Assembly: GCF_015056685.1 (NCBI RefSeq)
Contig: NZ_SVFW01000009.1
Span: 29,231-90,600, forward strand
Origin: Butyrivibrio sp.
GTDB taxonomy: Bacteria > Bacillota > Clostridia > Lachnospirales > Lachnospiraceae
Direction of reading: 5' to 3'
DNA length: 61,370 nt
Within the stretch, counting starts at the first letter, position 1; each line of letters begins with the position of its first letter. Both the position numbers and the translations under genes were made by a program. The notes below the pieces were generated by a model. It was not told where the DNA came from, did not search any database, and saw nothing but the letters and a program-made list of their open reading frames with translations. Shown here piece by piece: positions 44,274-53,448 of this stretch.

Positions 44274-47200
44274 ATGATTAATTATTATAACGCGTTCATA
44301 TCCTATAAGCACGCAGATCTTGACAATAGGGTTGCTGCTGAAATTGTTAAGGGACTTGAACATTACCACATTCCCGGCAAGATCAGGAAACAGACCGGGG
44401 TAAAAAAGATCGACCGCATCTTCAGAGACAAGGACGAGCTTCCAATCACAAATGATCTAAACGATACCATTTCTGAGGCTTTGAAAAATGCCGATTATCT
44501 CATAGTTATCTGTTCCACCAATACCAAAAAATCCACCTGGGTTGAAAAAGAAATAGAGACTTTCCTGCAGAATCACACCATGGGACAGGTTCTTACTGTT
44601 CTTGCTGATGGAGAGCCCTATGACGTAATACCAAAAATTCTTTTGACATCTAAAAAAGAGATTCAGGATGAGAACGGAGAAACTCACACTATTGAAGTTC
44701 CGCTTGAGCCGCTTTCCTGCGACTTCAGACTTCCTATAAAAAGAGCAAGAGCTGAAGAGCTTCCTCGTTTGGCTGCTGCCCTTATCGGCTGCTCCTATGA
44801 CGAACTTATGAACAGGCACCGTCAGTACAAGATGAGAAAGCTTACTGCCATCTTTGCAGGCGCTATGGCCCTTATGATCGGCTTCACCGGCTATATGCTC
44901 TACAGCAATTCACTTATCCATAAAAACTACATTGAGTCCCTTCGCAACAAGTCAAAATATCTTGCAAACGAGTCGCTAAAGCTCCTTGAAAACGAGAACC
45001 GTATCGAGGCAATGCAGCTTGCTCTTGAGGCTCTTCCAAAGGATGAAAAGGACGAGACGCCTGTAACTCCTGAAGCGCTGAAAGCCATAACTCAGTCATC
45101 CCTTTCTTATGTATCGCTTGCAGGATCAAATATTGATGCAGCCTGGAACTACCAGATGTCAAACCAGGTAAGGGAATATAAGGTTTCAAACGATGGTTCA
45201 AAACTGGCAGCTGAGGATCAGGGCAACAATGTCACTGTTTGGGATACTACGACTCATCAGGTTCTTTTAAACTGCAATGTTAATCAATTCGATGGATTAT
45301 TCTTTTTTGATGATAACACTTTGATCGTCTCAAGCTGGGATTTCATCGACGCCTACGATCTTAAGACAGGCGAAAGGAAATGGCGAAACGAGGACCTGAG
45401 CACAGTAACCGAGGATATATTCAACTACACTGACACCACTTTCCTTGTTCCGGATTCCCATGGCAGAATATCAGAAGTATCTGTAAAAGACGGCTCAGTA
45501 GTTAATACCATTGATTTCAATGTTATCGAAGAGAAATACAGCATGGATTCCTGTGACGAATTCGTGTTATCACCTGATAAAAAGAGAATTGCTTTTTGCC
45601 TTGGTCAGGGGACAAGTGAAGAGCATACATACCTCCATAAGAGTTACTCCCTTATGGAATATGATATTCCCACAGGTGAACTTCTCTCTTACCCTTTGGA
45701 AGATCAAAAAATTCACTATATTGCCTATTTAAACGACAAGTTGTACGTTGCATGTAATGATGGCACTCTGGATGGCAGTGGGAAAATGTATGATAACATA
45801 TACATAACGGATGACCATACCGGAATTTACTGCTTTAATTCAGGGGAACTGGCTCTTAACTGGCAATACGATTTTGTTTCTACAAACTACGCGATAAACT
45901 GCGGTTTCAAGGTCTTAAATGACACCAAAATGGCCTTCTATGCAGGAAACATGGTCCGTGCCTGGGATAATGAAACCGGTGAACTTCAGCTTGAAGATAA
46001 TGTAAACGAGCCTATCATATCTGTAAATGAAACAGGAAAAGAACTCTCTCCTATGTACATTACCAAAAGCGGTTCCATGGCAACACATACCACCATGAGC
46101 GAAACTTCGTCAGGTCTTACGCTGACATCACATTTTACTGATGATCTCACCGACGCTATTATAAAAAAAGGTATCTATACCCATCAGGCCTACTCCCATA
46201 CAATAGTCTTCTATGGCGTTGGAATTTCAGATGAAGACTGGACCAAATTTGACAACTGCCCTGTATATGAAAACACATTCAGCTGCTACAACCTGGATGA
46301 AAAAGTCCTTTCAATTGCTGTATCCGATGGTGCCGATGGCTCAGATATCTTACTTTTTGATTCAGACCAAAAGACCTACAAGACCTCTGTTCATGTAAGT
46401 GACAGCTGCAGATACTCAAAAGTAAAACTGCTCGGAACCTGCGAAGGAAAATTTTACTATGCCTTCACCGAATATGATGATAAATATAATTCCATACTAT
46501 ACCTTGCATCTTATGACCTTGTGACCAAAGAGCAGACAAAAGAAAAACTAAACGATAGCTACGGACCTTCCAATGTACAAATGGTTTTAAGTGATAACAA
46601 CCTGGTTTATTACAATAACATCGATTACTATAATTCGGTAGTTGTATTAAACGATCTGGAATCCGGCGAAAAGACAGAAGTAAACCTTGATGACCTTGAG
46701 GTTCAATATTGTAAAGCAATTAAGTATTTTTCCAAGGCAAATCTGGCATATATCAGCTGTGGTTCCTCCGATATGCCAAGCTATAAGATAATAGATTTTA
46801 ACAACAATACCTCTTTTGACATAACTGTCCCTTCAGGTTGGGAAGCGCCAACAGATATAGCAATTGATGACACAGGAAAAAGAGTTGCCATAACAAATGG
46901 TGAAGTTATCTTGCTTAAGGATATCGAAGGTGAACTCATCCAGGAAATTTCCTGCAACAACGCTTCTCCGATGGGGATGGCATTCCTTGATTTTGAGAAT
47001 TTAGGAAACCTCCTGGTAGTTCCCTATTCAAACGGGTCCATGTTCAGATATAGCGGAGATGATGGCTCATTTATCGGTAAAAGTGACCTCTCAACCTATT
47101 ACAACAACTACGGTGAGATAGCAACTTTCGAAATTGACAAAGAGAATAATCTTCTTTATGTACTCGAAAGCAATATCCTCAACATCTTTGAACTTGACAA

Positions 47201-47414
47201 CTGGGTTGAAGTTGCTTACATAGAGCACTGCTATGGTCATCACAAAGGTACAGATACCTTTCTAACATGGGCTTACAGTTCAAGCTCAAGTGAATTAGAG
47301 GTTGGCTATTTCAAGCACTACACTACTCAGGATCTGATTGCCAAAACAAAAAACTACCTTCAGGGAACAGAGATGTCTGAAGCAGAAAGATCCATGTATG
47401 GATTAGATGGCTAA
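44274..47414 (+). CDS. TIR domain - transmembrane - beta-propeller protein
   Basis: 1046 residues. Residues 1-140 form a bacterial TIR domain (NAFISYKHADLD, IFRDKDELP, LIVICSTNTKKSTWVEKEIETF; the Glu after STW is the likely NADase or interface residue). One membrane helix lies at about 191-211, then a helical linker and about 750 residues of WD40/PQQ-like propeller repeats (e.g. SNDGSKLAAEDQGNNVTVWDTTT). The TIR faces the cytoplasm and the propeller the outside, by the positive-inside rule. The ATG at 44274 has a GGGGAGG site. It could be a signalling receptor or part of a defence response; no companion effector is adjacent. Confidence 0.85.
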   Translation: MINYYNAFISYKHADLDNRVAAEIVKGLEHYHIPGKIRKQTGVKKIDRIFRDKDELPITNDLNDTISEALKNADYLIVICSTNTKKSTWVEKEIETFLQNHTMGQVLTVLADGEPYDVIPKILLTSKKEIQDENGETHTIEVPLEPLSCDFRLPIKRARAEELPRLAAALIGCSYDELMNRHRQYKMRKLTAIFAGAMALMIGFTGYMLYSNSLIHKNYIESLRNKSKYLANESLKLLENENRIEAMQLALEALPKDEKDETPVTPEALKAITQSSLSYVSLAGSNIDAAWNYQMSNQVREYKVSNDGSKLAAEDQGNNVTVWDTTTHQVLLNCNVNQFDGLFFFDDNTLIVSSWDFIDAYDLKTGERKWRNEDLSTVTEDIFNYTDTTFLVPDSHGRISEVSVKDGSVVNTIDFNVIEEKYSMDSCDEFVLSPDKKRIAFCLGQGTSEEHTYLHKSYSLMEYDIPTGELLSYPLEDQKIHYIAYLNDKLYVACNDGTLDGSGKMYDNIYITDDHTGIYCFNSGELALNWQYDFVSTNYAINCGFKVLNDTKMAFYAGNMVRAWDNETGELQLEDNVNEPIISVNETGKELSPMYITKSGSMATHTTMSETSSGLTLTSHFTDDLTDAIIKKGIYTHQAYSHTIVFYGVGISDEDWTKFDNCPVYENTFSCYNLDEKVLSIAVSDGADGSDILLFDSDQKTYKTSVHVSDSCRYSKVKLLGTCEGKFYYAFTEYDDKYNSILYLASYDLVTKEQTKEKLNDSYGPSNVQMVLSDNNLVYYNNIDYYNSVVVLNDLESGEKTEVNLDDLEVQYCKAIKYFSKANLAYISCGSSDMPSYKIIDFNNNTSFDITVPSGWEAPTDIAIDDTGKRVAITNGEVILLKDIEGELIQEISCNNASPMGMAFLDFENLGNLLVVPYSNGSMFRYSGDDGSFIGKSDLSTYYNNYGEIATFEIDKENNLLYVLESNILNIFELDNWVEVAYIEHCYGHHKGTDTFLTWAYSSSSSELEVGYFKHYTTQDLIAKTKNYLQGTEMSEAERSMYGLDG

Positions 47415-47417
47415 TTA

Positions 47418-47466
47418 TTGCACAAGAAAGCATCTGGCAAAAAGCATGCTTTCTTGTGCAATTTTA
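47418..47466 (+). terminator. Rho-independent terminator after the TIR gene
   Basis: TTGCACAAGAAAGCAT and ATGCTTTCTTGTGCAA form a perfect 16-bp stem followed by TTTTA. Confidence 0.93.
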
Positions 47467-47508
47467 TTGATTAAAAATAATCATTCTTGTATTTTTATGC
47501 ACTCTTGG

Positions 47509-47536
47509 TAGACAATTTCGTTTACAGTTGTATAAT
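47509..47536 (+). promoter_or_regulatory. Promoter of the SBF transporter gene
   Basis: TAGACA (47509-47514), 16 bp, TATAAT (47531-47536), about 35 bp before the start codon. Confidence 0.65.
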
Positions 47537-47569
47537 TATCAATAAAATTGCATATTAAGGAGAAGAACA

Positions 47570-48547
47570 ATGAAAAAAGTAAGTAGTTTTGTTGGGAAGT
47601 ACATGGCAATCATTGTACTGGTAGTAGCTGCGCTGGCTCTTTTTGTACCAGGAACATGTCTGTGGATCCAGACATCATGGGTAAACTACCTTCTTATGGT
47701 AGTAATGTTCGGAATGGGTCTTACTCTTAAGCCTGAAGATTTTATTCTTGTTTTCAAAAAGCCTAAAGATATCCTTCTTGGATGTGTGGCTCAGTTCACC
47801 ATTATGCCACTTTTAGCTTTTGCTCTTGGTAAGGCATTTGGCCTTGAAGCAGGTCTTTTGGCTGGTGTTATCCTTGTTGGAACATGTCCAGGTGGCACAT
47901 CCAGTAACGTTATCACATATCTTAGTAAAGGCGATGTTGCTTTGTCAGTGGGGATGACAAGCGTTAACACACTCCTTGCTCCATTTTTAACACCTGCAAT
48001 CACATACCTTCTTCTTAGAACTTCTGTAACTGTAGATGTTTTGGGAATGTTCGTTTCTATCATCAAAGTAGTTATCGTACCTATTGGCCTTGGATTTGTC
48101 ATCAACAGATTCTTTGGAAAGTTTACGGCCAAGGCAGCTGACGTCCTTCCACTTGTCTCTGTTACAGCTATCACACTTATCGTAGCAGCAGTTGTATCAC
48201 ACAACGCAACCAGAATCCTTGAGACAGGTGCTGTTGTATTCGTAGTAGTTATCCTTCACAACCTTTTAGGATATGCATGCGGATACCTTCTTGGAAAGAT
48301 CTTAAAGCTTCCTGTATCCAAGCAAAAAGCTCTTTCTATTGAGATTGGAATGCAGAATTCAGGTCTTGCAACATCTCTTGCAGGAACAGCTTTCCCTGAT
48401 CTTGCAATGGCAACAGTCCCAGGCGCAATCTTCTCAGTATGGCACAATATTTCAGGTGCAATCCTTGCAAATATCTACCAGAAGCTTGTAGATGATTCAA
48501 AAAAAAATGACACTGAGGAAGAACCCATTTTAGAAAAGGCTCAGTGA
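47570..48547 (+). CDS. Bile acid:sodium symporter (SBF) family transporter
   Basis: 325 residues and about ten helices. VVMFGMGLTLKPEDF, GTCPGGTSSNVITYLSKGDVALSVGMTSVNTLLAPFLTP and EIGMQNSGLATSLA are the crossover and core motifs of the SBF/ASBT fold. These proteins move organic anions with Na+; bacterial members accept substrates other than bile acids, such as pantoate or keto acids, so the substrate is open. Good AAGGAG site. A terminator follows. Confidence 0.92.
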   Translation: MKKVSSFVGKYMAIIVLVVAALALFVPGTCLWIQTSWVNYLLMVVMFGMGLTLKPEDFILVFKKPKDILLGCVAQFTIMPLLAFALGKAFGLEAGLLAGVILVGTCPGGTSSNVITYLSKGDVALSVGMTSVNTLLAPFLTPAITYLLLRTSVTVDVLGMFVSIIKVVIVPIGLGFVINRFFGKFTAKAADVLPLVSVTAITLIVAAVVSHNATRILETGAVVFVVVILHNLLGYACGYLLGKILKLPVSKQKALSIEIGMQNSGLATSLAGTAFPDLAMATVPGAIFSVWHNISGAILANIYQKLVDDSKKNDTEEEPILEKAQ

Positions 48548-48566
48548 TCCTAAATTGAACTTTATT

Positions 48567-48600
48567 AAAAATGCTTACGCCATCGGCGTAAGCATTTTTT
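48567..48600. terminator. Bidirectional rho-independent terminator
   Basis: AAAAATGCTTACGCC-ATC-GGCGTAAGCATTTTT between the convergent SBF gene and the 48603 gene. The same 11-bp stem is used at 58730-58756. Confidence 0.93.
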
Positions 48601-48602
48601 AG

Positions 48603-49259
48603 TTACACTCCAAACAGAACCTGGTAAAAGAGCTTTTTCGTCTTCTCTTTTCCTATGGCCTTGATAAATACGTTTGTGGAAGGACCGCCGTTTTCAATCA
48701 GGTCATTTACGTAGTTCAGAGTCTTTTGCTTTTTTAGTGCAACATCACTGACCTCAACATGAGGCAAGCTCAAATATGTCTCCAGATACTCTTTTGCAAG
48801 TGCATTAAATGTCGAAGACAGATTCTTTTTTCCCTTAAAGGACATACAACCTGAAAGCTTGATGTCATCATACCAGTGCTTTCCCATATCTCTATAAGGA
48901 AGATAGTCATACTTTGATACCAATGCTTCAAGCCTGTCCAGATTGTCTAATGTATCAGTGTCAACCACAGTATCAAAAGGCTCTGCAATCAAAATATCAT
49001 TCCCCATGGCCTTTATCCTGTCATAGGATAAAAGAGGCAGATCAGCCTCAGATGGCGTAAATATTATGGTATCCATTTTCATGAGCCCAAATAAGCCTTT
49101 AGCCGTCATTACAGATATATGCCCAAGATTTTTAGCTTCATAGGCCTTTATATCAAAGCGCATGCCATTGATCTTTAATCCATCATACTCTGAAGTATTT
49201 ACAGGTTCCAACTCATAATGAGTTTTTATAATCTTAATCAGTTCATCCAGACAAGTCAT
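48603..49259 (-). CDS. Hypothetical protein in the TetR-linked redox cluster
   Basis: 218 residues, soluble, starting MTCLDELIKIIKTHYEL after a GAGG site. Conserved-looking features are EPFDTVVDTDTLDNLDRL, KHWYDDIKLSGCMSFKGKK and a helical C terminus. No signal peptide. It follows the membrane protein gene by 8 bp. I recognise no family; its neighbours suggest a partner in a redox modification pathway. Confidence 0.7.
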   Translation of the reverse strand: MTCLDELIKIIKTHYELEPVNTSEYDGLKINGMRFDIKAYEAKNLGHISVMTAKGLFGLMKMDTIIFTPSEADLPLLSYDRIKAMGNDILIAEPFDTVVDTDTLDNLDRLEALVSKYDYLPYRDMGKHWYDDIKLSGCMSFKGKKNLSSTFNALAKEYLETYLSLPHVEVSDVALKKQKTLNYVNDLIENGGPSTNVFIKAIGKEKTKKLFYQVLFGV

Positions 49260-49267
49260 AACCAGCC

Positions 49268-49891
49268 TCACTTTCCAAGTACAAGGTCAGCAATTCCGGC
49301 CTTATTCATGACTATCACGCCATAGAATAGAAGTCCCTGTCCAACAATGTTAATCATCTGGGCAATCCAGTTCATGTAGCTCTGAGTAAAATCTTTGGAT
49401 GAAAGATATCCCATTGCAAGTGAACAGAGAAAAGATATAACAAAAACCGCTATGAGAAATGGCTTTTTAAGCTTTACTGCAATTATGCACAAAGCAATAT
49501 ATATCATAGCAAGTCCAATGCACATGCAGCTTACAAATATTGCTGTGCCTGTAAACACAGGTGGTGCAACGGCTAGCGCAGCGTTTTTGCCCTGTTTGTG
49601 AAGAAGCATTGCAAGTATGCCTATTCCTGCCAAAAGAAATCCAATGGACTGAACTGGAAAGAATATATCATTCAAAGGCTTGAAATCACAGATTCCTGCG
49701 GCATAAAGAAGCTTATAGAGTGCTTTGGCAACTCCTGCACAGATTATATCAATTGTGCCCACAGCAAAAAGTGCGAAGGCGCCTTTGCTCATTTTGTTAT
49801 ACAGATCCCGTTGCAACATTATTGCTGCAACGGCAAAAAATATAACCGGTATAAAATCTATGATTCCCATTGTGATCGAATAATTTTTCAT
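49268..49891 (-). CDS. Hypothetical integral membrane protein
   Basis: 207 residues with six or seven hydrophobic helices and short loops, starting MKNYSITMGIIDFIPVIFF after a GGGGG site. It resembles small multi-helix membrane proteins seen in Firmicutes but I cannot name the family. It is 24 bp downstream of the DUF1295 gene and shares its strand. Confidence 0.75.
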   Translation of the reverse strand: MKNYSITMGIIDFIPVIFFAVAAIMLQRDLYNKMSKGAFALFAVGTIDIICAGVAKALYKLLYAAGICDFKPLNDIFFPVQSIGFLLAGIGILAMLLHKQGKNAALAVAPPVFTGTAIFVSCMCIGLAMIYIALCIIAVKLKKPFLIAVFVISFLCSLAMGYLSSKDFTQSYMNWIAQMINIVGQGLLFYGVIVMNKAGIADLVLGK

Positions 49892-49915
49892 ATGTAACCC
49901 CCAAGATGTCACTTA

Positions 49916-50722
49916 TCAACTAGTTTTTTTATTCAGATGATAAATAGGAATAAAAGGAAGAATGATCGGTGTCTTATCCGCATAATGATTATATGCAGCG
50001 TCATTGCCATAGCGTGCCATCTGGCGCTTTTCAAGGCGCTGAGCCCCGTTGAACATGATATAAACGATGCAGACATATGCTATTATGGCCATAAGCCACT
50101 GTCCAAGTCCCTGATAAGTTGTGATTCCTGCAACAAATACCCCTGTCCAGAAAATAATCTCCCCAAGATAATTCGGACATCTGACAATTTTGTAAAGTCC
50201 TTTGGTTGCTACCATATCAGGCCTTTGCTTTTTCTGGTCTGATTTCTGTTTATCTGCAAGTGACTCGAGTCCAAGACCAAAGACAGATATCAGCATGCCA
50301 ATTACAGGAACCAGAACATCCTTTGATCCGTTTGCATATCTAAAGAGCATTGGGCTCACCTGTGCTGTATAAAGAATAGCAACGAATACCCAGATTGAAA
50401 TGCTTACAAACACAGGTATTTTCTTGTCATTTCCTGTTGCTTCCTTCAATGTCTTGCGATAAGCCGCATTTTTTATCTCTCTTATCAAAAGAAATCCGGA
50501 CAAACGTGCGCCATAGGCAAGAAACAAAGCAGCCTGTAAAATAGCAAGAACAACAACTCCTTCTGACCAGCCATACTTCAAAGACATAATTAAAATAGTT
50601 ATGCCGCCACCGGCAATTGCAAATCCATATCCAATAGACAGAAAGTACACATATTTATAGAAGCCCACTGCACTTAGTACAGCGCAGACAAGGCAGATTA
50701 TAAGTAATGAATTCCAATACAT
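49916..50722 (-). CDS. DUF1295 family membrane protein (steroid 5-alpha-reductase-like fold)
   Basis: 268 residues with about six helices. The C-terminal region TKGLYKIVRCPNYLGEIIFWTGVFV and the end ARYGNDAAYNHYADKTPIILPFIP match DUF1295, related to steroid reductases and isoprenylcysteine methyltransferases. The P-N-Y-x-G-E motif is intact. The substrate is unknown; in bacteria these proteins often reduce lipid-like double bonds. It sits in a cluster with two other putative oxidoreductases. Confidence 0.85.
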   Translation of the reverse strand: MYWNSLLIICLVCAVLSAVGFYKYVYFLSIGYGFAIAGGGITILIMSLKYGWSEGVVVLAILQAALFLAYGARLSGFLLIREIKNAAYRKTLKEATGNDKKIPVFVSISIWVFVAILYTAQVSPMLFRYANGSKDVLVPVIGMLISVFGLGLESLADKQKSDQKKQRPDMVATKGLYKIVRCPNYLGEIIFWTGVFVAGITTYQGLGQWLMAIIAYVCIVYIMFNGAQRLEKRQMARYGNDAAYNHYADKTPIILPFIPIYHLNKKTS

Positions 50723-50759
50723 AAATTATTCCTCCAAGTGAAAATACCTGCCACTTTTA

Positions 50760-51608
50760 TCAGACGGCAAAGTTGTCTTTTATATATTCAGCAAAGCTCA
50801 TATCTCCATATTTGGTTGAACCTACCATATCCTGAGATAAAGTGAATTTTGAGAAACGGATGATTGCTTCTTTTCCATTCTTTTTGAGCTTATTCACAAA
50901 TGCAAGTACATCAAAGAGCCAAGTAGGAGCCTTCTTGATCACAGGCTCTTTTCCTGCTGCCTTAAAGCACATTGTTGCAATTTCTTCATATGTGTAAGTC
51001 TCTTTTCCGCCTACATCATAAATCTTGTTGTCATCAAGCATATGCTTTACGATGAAATCAGCAAAATCTTCAGTTGAAATAACGTTGCAGCTGACAGGTG
51101 TATTTCCAAGAAGGGTAACGGCGCCCTTCTCGACCATTGGTCTGAATACTTTTACAATGTCGTAAAAATAGCCTGTTGGTCTGTGAATAACATATGAGAG
51201 GCCGCTTTCTTTCAGCTTCTGCTCGAAAAGATATTTTGCGTGTACCATAGGTACTTTTTCAGGAGCCTGGTCTGCTCTTATTACTGAAATATAGGTAAAA
51301 TGCTTAACTCCCGCTTTTTTGGCTTCATTTAATATGTTGAGATTCCCCTGATAGTCGATATCATAATTGGAAATTGTTGCAGATCCCTTTGTAAGCCCCA
51401 CAGTTGTAATAACTGCGTCTGCGCCATCGCATGTTCCCACAAGTGTCTCAGGTTTTGTCACATCTACCTTGGTAAAAGAATATTTGCCATTAAGTTCAAT
51501 ATCTCTCTGCATCATGTCAAGCGCAACAACTTCATGTCCTTCCTTTAACAGAGTTTTAAATATATCTGCGCCCAAATTACCATAAGCGCCTGCAAGTACA
51601 ACCTTCAT
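50760..51608 (-). CDS. NmrA/SDR-type NAD(P)-binding protein
   Basis: 282 residues, cytoplasmic. The Rossmann motif VVLAGAYGNLGADIF is at the start, then DGADAVITTVGLTKG, HFTYISVIRAD and a C-terminal variable substrate region. It belongs to the extended/atypical SDRs (NmrA or complex-I 39-kDa-like) that use NADPH or act as redox sensors. The Tyr-x-x-x-Lys is modified (MVHAKYLFEQKL), so catalysis is uncertain. The site is GGAGGAG. Confidence 0.85.
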   Translation of the reverse strand: MKVVLAGAYGNLGADIFKTLLKEGHEVVALDMMQRDIELNGKYSFTKVDVTKPETLVGTCDGADAVITTVGLTKGSATISNYDIDYQGNLNILNEAKKAGVKHFTYISVIRADQAPEKVPMVHAKYLFEQKLKESGLSYVIHRPTGYFYDIVKVFRPMVEKGAVTLLGNTPVSCNVISTEDFADFIVKHMLDDNKIYDVGGKETYTYEEIATMCFKAAGKEPVIKKAPTWLFDVLAFVNKLKKNGKEAIIRFSKFTLSQDMVGSTKYGDMSFAEYIKDNFAV

Positions 51609-51632
51609 TTTTTATCTCCTCCATGTCATGAA

Positions 51633-52562
51633 TTATTTTTTCTTCTTTTCCTGGGCACGCTTGTCATTGATTATCTTCATGTGCTCCTCAGTTACAAGTT
51701 CAACGTTATTCTCTCTTGCCCACTCAACACAGCCCTTAAGAGCAGCAGGTAAAAAGACTCTTGGAACACCCAATAGGCACTTAAGTGCATCATCAGTAAA
51801 CTTTATCTTGTCATCAGCTCTTTCTGCAGCATAACGAACAGAAGCAAGTGACGCTTCGCGAACCTGCAAAAGCTCTGCTCTCATTCTTCTCTTTCTGTGG
51901 AACCAGAAGTTCTTTGAATCCCTGTAACCGTAATCTACAGGAAGTGGCGGGAAATCTCTTGCTGTCACGCCGTTTATTATGGCATCGCGATATTTCTTTT
52001 TCATAAGGATCTTGTCGATTCTTAAGATAAAGTGCGCACCAAACTTACTGGTTATTCCGTTGAAATCGTGATATGGACCTTCATAACCTTCAAGCTGTCC
52101 CGGAGCATCGTTCGAAGCTCCATCAAGCTCTCTCATCCATGTGCACTCGATCACTTCTATTGCATCTGTCATGACCATTGGGCGCAGATCCTCTGGATTT
52201 TCCTCCTGAATAAGGCTCTTTTCCAATTTGAAATTACATTTTGGCATCTTTTCGGATGGCTTATCGCCAGGCCATGAAAGCTTCACTGCCTCATGAAAGT
52301 TTTTGGGATTGTCATCGATAAAGTTGATTGCACATTTTCCTGTGCGCAAAATATTCTGTGCTGTGTTAGATGAATTACGACAATTAAGAAGCATTGCGTA
52401 ATAATCCTTACCAGCGACATAATATGGCTGGATCAGGGAATAGGGTCCCAGATTAGTTGAGCCGTCTTCGCACAAAGTGCTGATAAGAACGGTAGGCATC
52501 GGAAAAAACAGTGATGTCTGATAAAAATTGTCTACGATTCGCAAGTTTTCAAAGCTACTCAT
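51633..52562 (-). CDS. Flavin reductase-like protein fused to a PCP_red-like domain
   Basis: 309 residues. The N-terminal half is a split-barrel flavin-binding domain of the flavin reductase family (FPMPTVLISTLCEDGSTNLGPYSL, then LNCRNSSNTAQNIL). The C-terminal about 55 residues (IKFTDDALKCLLGVPRVFLPAALKGCVEWARENN..VT) resemble the PCP_red domain, first named from light-independent protochlorophyllide reductase. The organism shows no sign of photosynthesis, so this domain probably binds a cofactor or another redox protein. The ATG at 52562 is behind GGAGGG. It is the first structural gene after the TetR regulator. Confidence 0.78.
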   Translation of the reverse strand: MSSFENLRIVDNFYQTSLFFPMPTVLISTLCEDGSTNLGPYSLIQPYYVAGKDYYAMLLNCRNSSNTAQNILRTGKCAINFIDDNPKNFHEAVKLSWPGDKPSEKMPKCNFKLEKSLIQEENPEDLRPMVMTDAIEVIECTWMRELDGASNDAPGQLEGYEGPYHDFNGITSKFGAHFILRIDKILMKKKYRDAIINGVTARDFPPLPVDYGYRDSKNFWFHRKRRMRAELLQVREASLASVRYAAERADDKIKFTDDALKCLLGVPRVFLPAALKGCVEWARENNVELVTEEHMKIINDKRAQEKKKK

Positions 52563-52686
52563 TTCATACCCTCCGCTTTTGTGATTTATAGCTAAAAAAG
52601 ACGCTTCCCCATTTTGCGCCTTTTCAAGTCTCACTTTTAATTTATATCCGCTGCAAAAGCGGACTTCTGTGATTCATTTAAATACT

Positions 52687-53211
52687 TCACATCTTTAAAA
52701 GAATTCTAAAGATTCCCGCCTGTTTCTCAAATGGAACATCCTCAAGTGTCCAAAAAAGTATAGACTCCGCAATATGACTGGCCATAAAATCAGGTTCATC
52801 ATAGCTTTTATCAATACACACAGGCAGTATTATTTTCGCAAGAACTCCTCGTAGCTGCGCGTGTCTCTCAGTAAAGACTGCGGAATAAACTGATGCAGCT
52901 TCCTTATCTTTAAAAAGAAAGCTGTATTTGTTTATAAAGACCTTGAGATAATCATGAATTCCCTCAAGAAATATAAGTTCTTCTGAAGTGTCCAGCTTTT
53001 TCATTTGAAGAGTACAATTTTTCCAGTCTTCAAGCATAAATGTTGAAATCAGCATATCCTTTGACGAGAAATAATTATACATAGTCCCAACGCCAATTCC
53101 GCAGGCTGCTGCAACAGATCGGATAGTCGTCTTTGAATAACCATTCTCAAAAAGCTGTTTTTTTGCTTCTTCTATGATTTGTTCCTTGATGTTTTCTATA
53201 ATTTTGGGCAT
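52687..53211 (-). CDS. TetR family transcriptional regulator
   Basis: 174 residues. The N-terminal helix-turn-helix is clear (IIEEAKKQLFENGYSKTTIRSVAAACGIGVGTMYNYFSSKDMLIS); the C-terminal ligand domain is divergent. The ATG at 53211 follows AGGAAAG. It heads the leftward cluster ending at 48603 and probably represses it and itself; the inducer is unknown. A 14-bp palindrome lies just upstream. Confidence 0.92.
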   Translation of the reverse strand: MPKIIENIKEQIIEEAKKQLFENGYSKTTIRSVAAACGIGVGTMYNYFSSKDMLISTFMLEDWKNCTLQMKKLDTSEELIFLEGIHDYLKVFINKYSFLFKDKEAASVYSAVFTERHAQLRGVLAKIILPVCIDKSYDEPDFMASHIAESILFWTLEDVPFEKQAGIFRILLKM

Positions 53212-53252
53212 ATCTATCTTTCCTGAAATCAAATTAACCATAGCTGTGCGCT

Positions 53253-53290
53253 GCTGTAGCTACAGCCTTCAATATTTTATGAACGTGTTC
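53253..53290 (-). promoter_or_regulatory. Candidate TetR operators
   Basis: GCTGTAGCTACAGC (53253-53266) is a perfect 14-bp palindrome 42 bp before the tetR start, and GAAC-GT-GTTC (53281-53290) is a second dyad. Position suggests autoregulation. Confidence 0.45.
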
Positions 53291-53396
53291 GTTTAAATGG
53301 TAACAATCTCTGATTTAAAAATCAATATTTTGCTGAAAATACGCTTATTTTCAGAGAAGTCTACAATTATCAGGTTCTGTTTTTGGTAGAAATTTA

Positions 53397-53447
53397 AAGA
53401 GAGGACATCTATTCCACCTAAGCATAAGTGGACCAGTGTCCTCTCTT
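53397..53447. terminator. Terminator after the DUF3990 gene
   Basis: AAGAGAGGACA and TGTCCTCTCTT form the stem, with CCAC/GTGG nested in the loop. On the minus strand it follows the stop codon directly. Confidence 0.8.
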
Positions 53448-53448
53448 A

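Noticed and set aside
47570..53211. A bile-acid or steroid modification island
   Set aside because: SBF and DUF1295 families have many other substrates, the SBF gene is on the opposite strand behind a terminator, and no bile-acid enzyme is recognisable.
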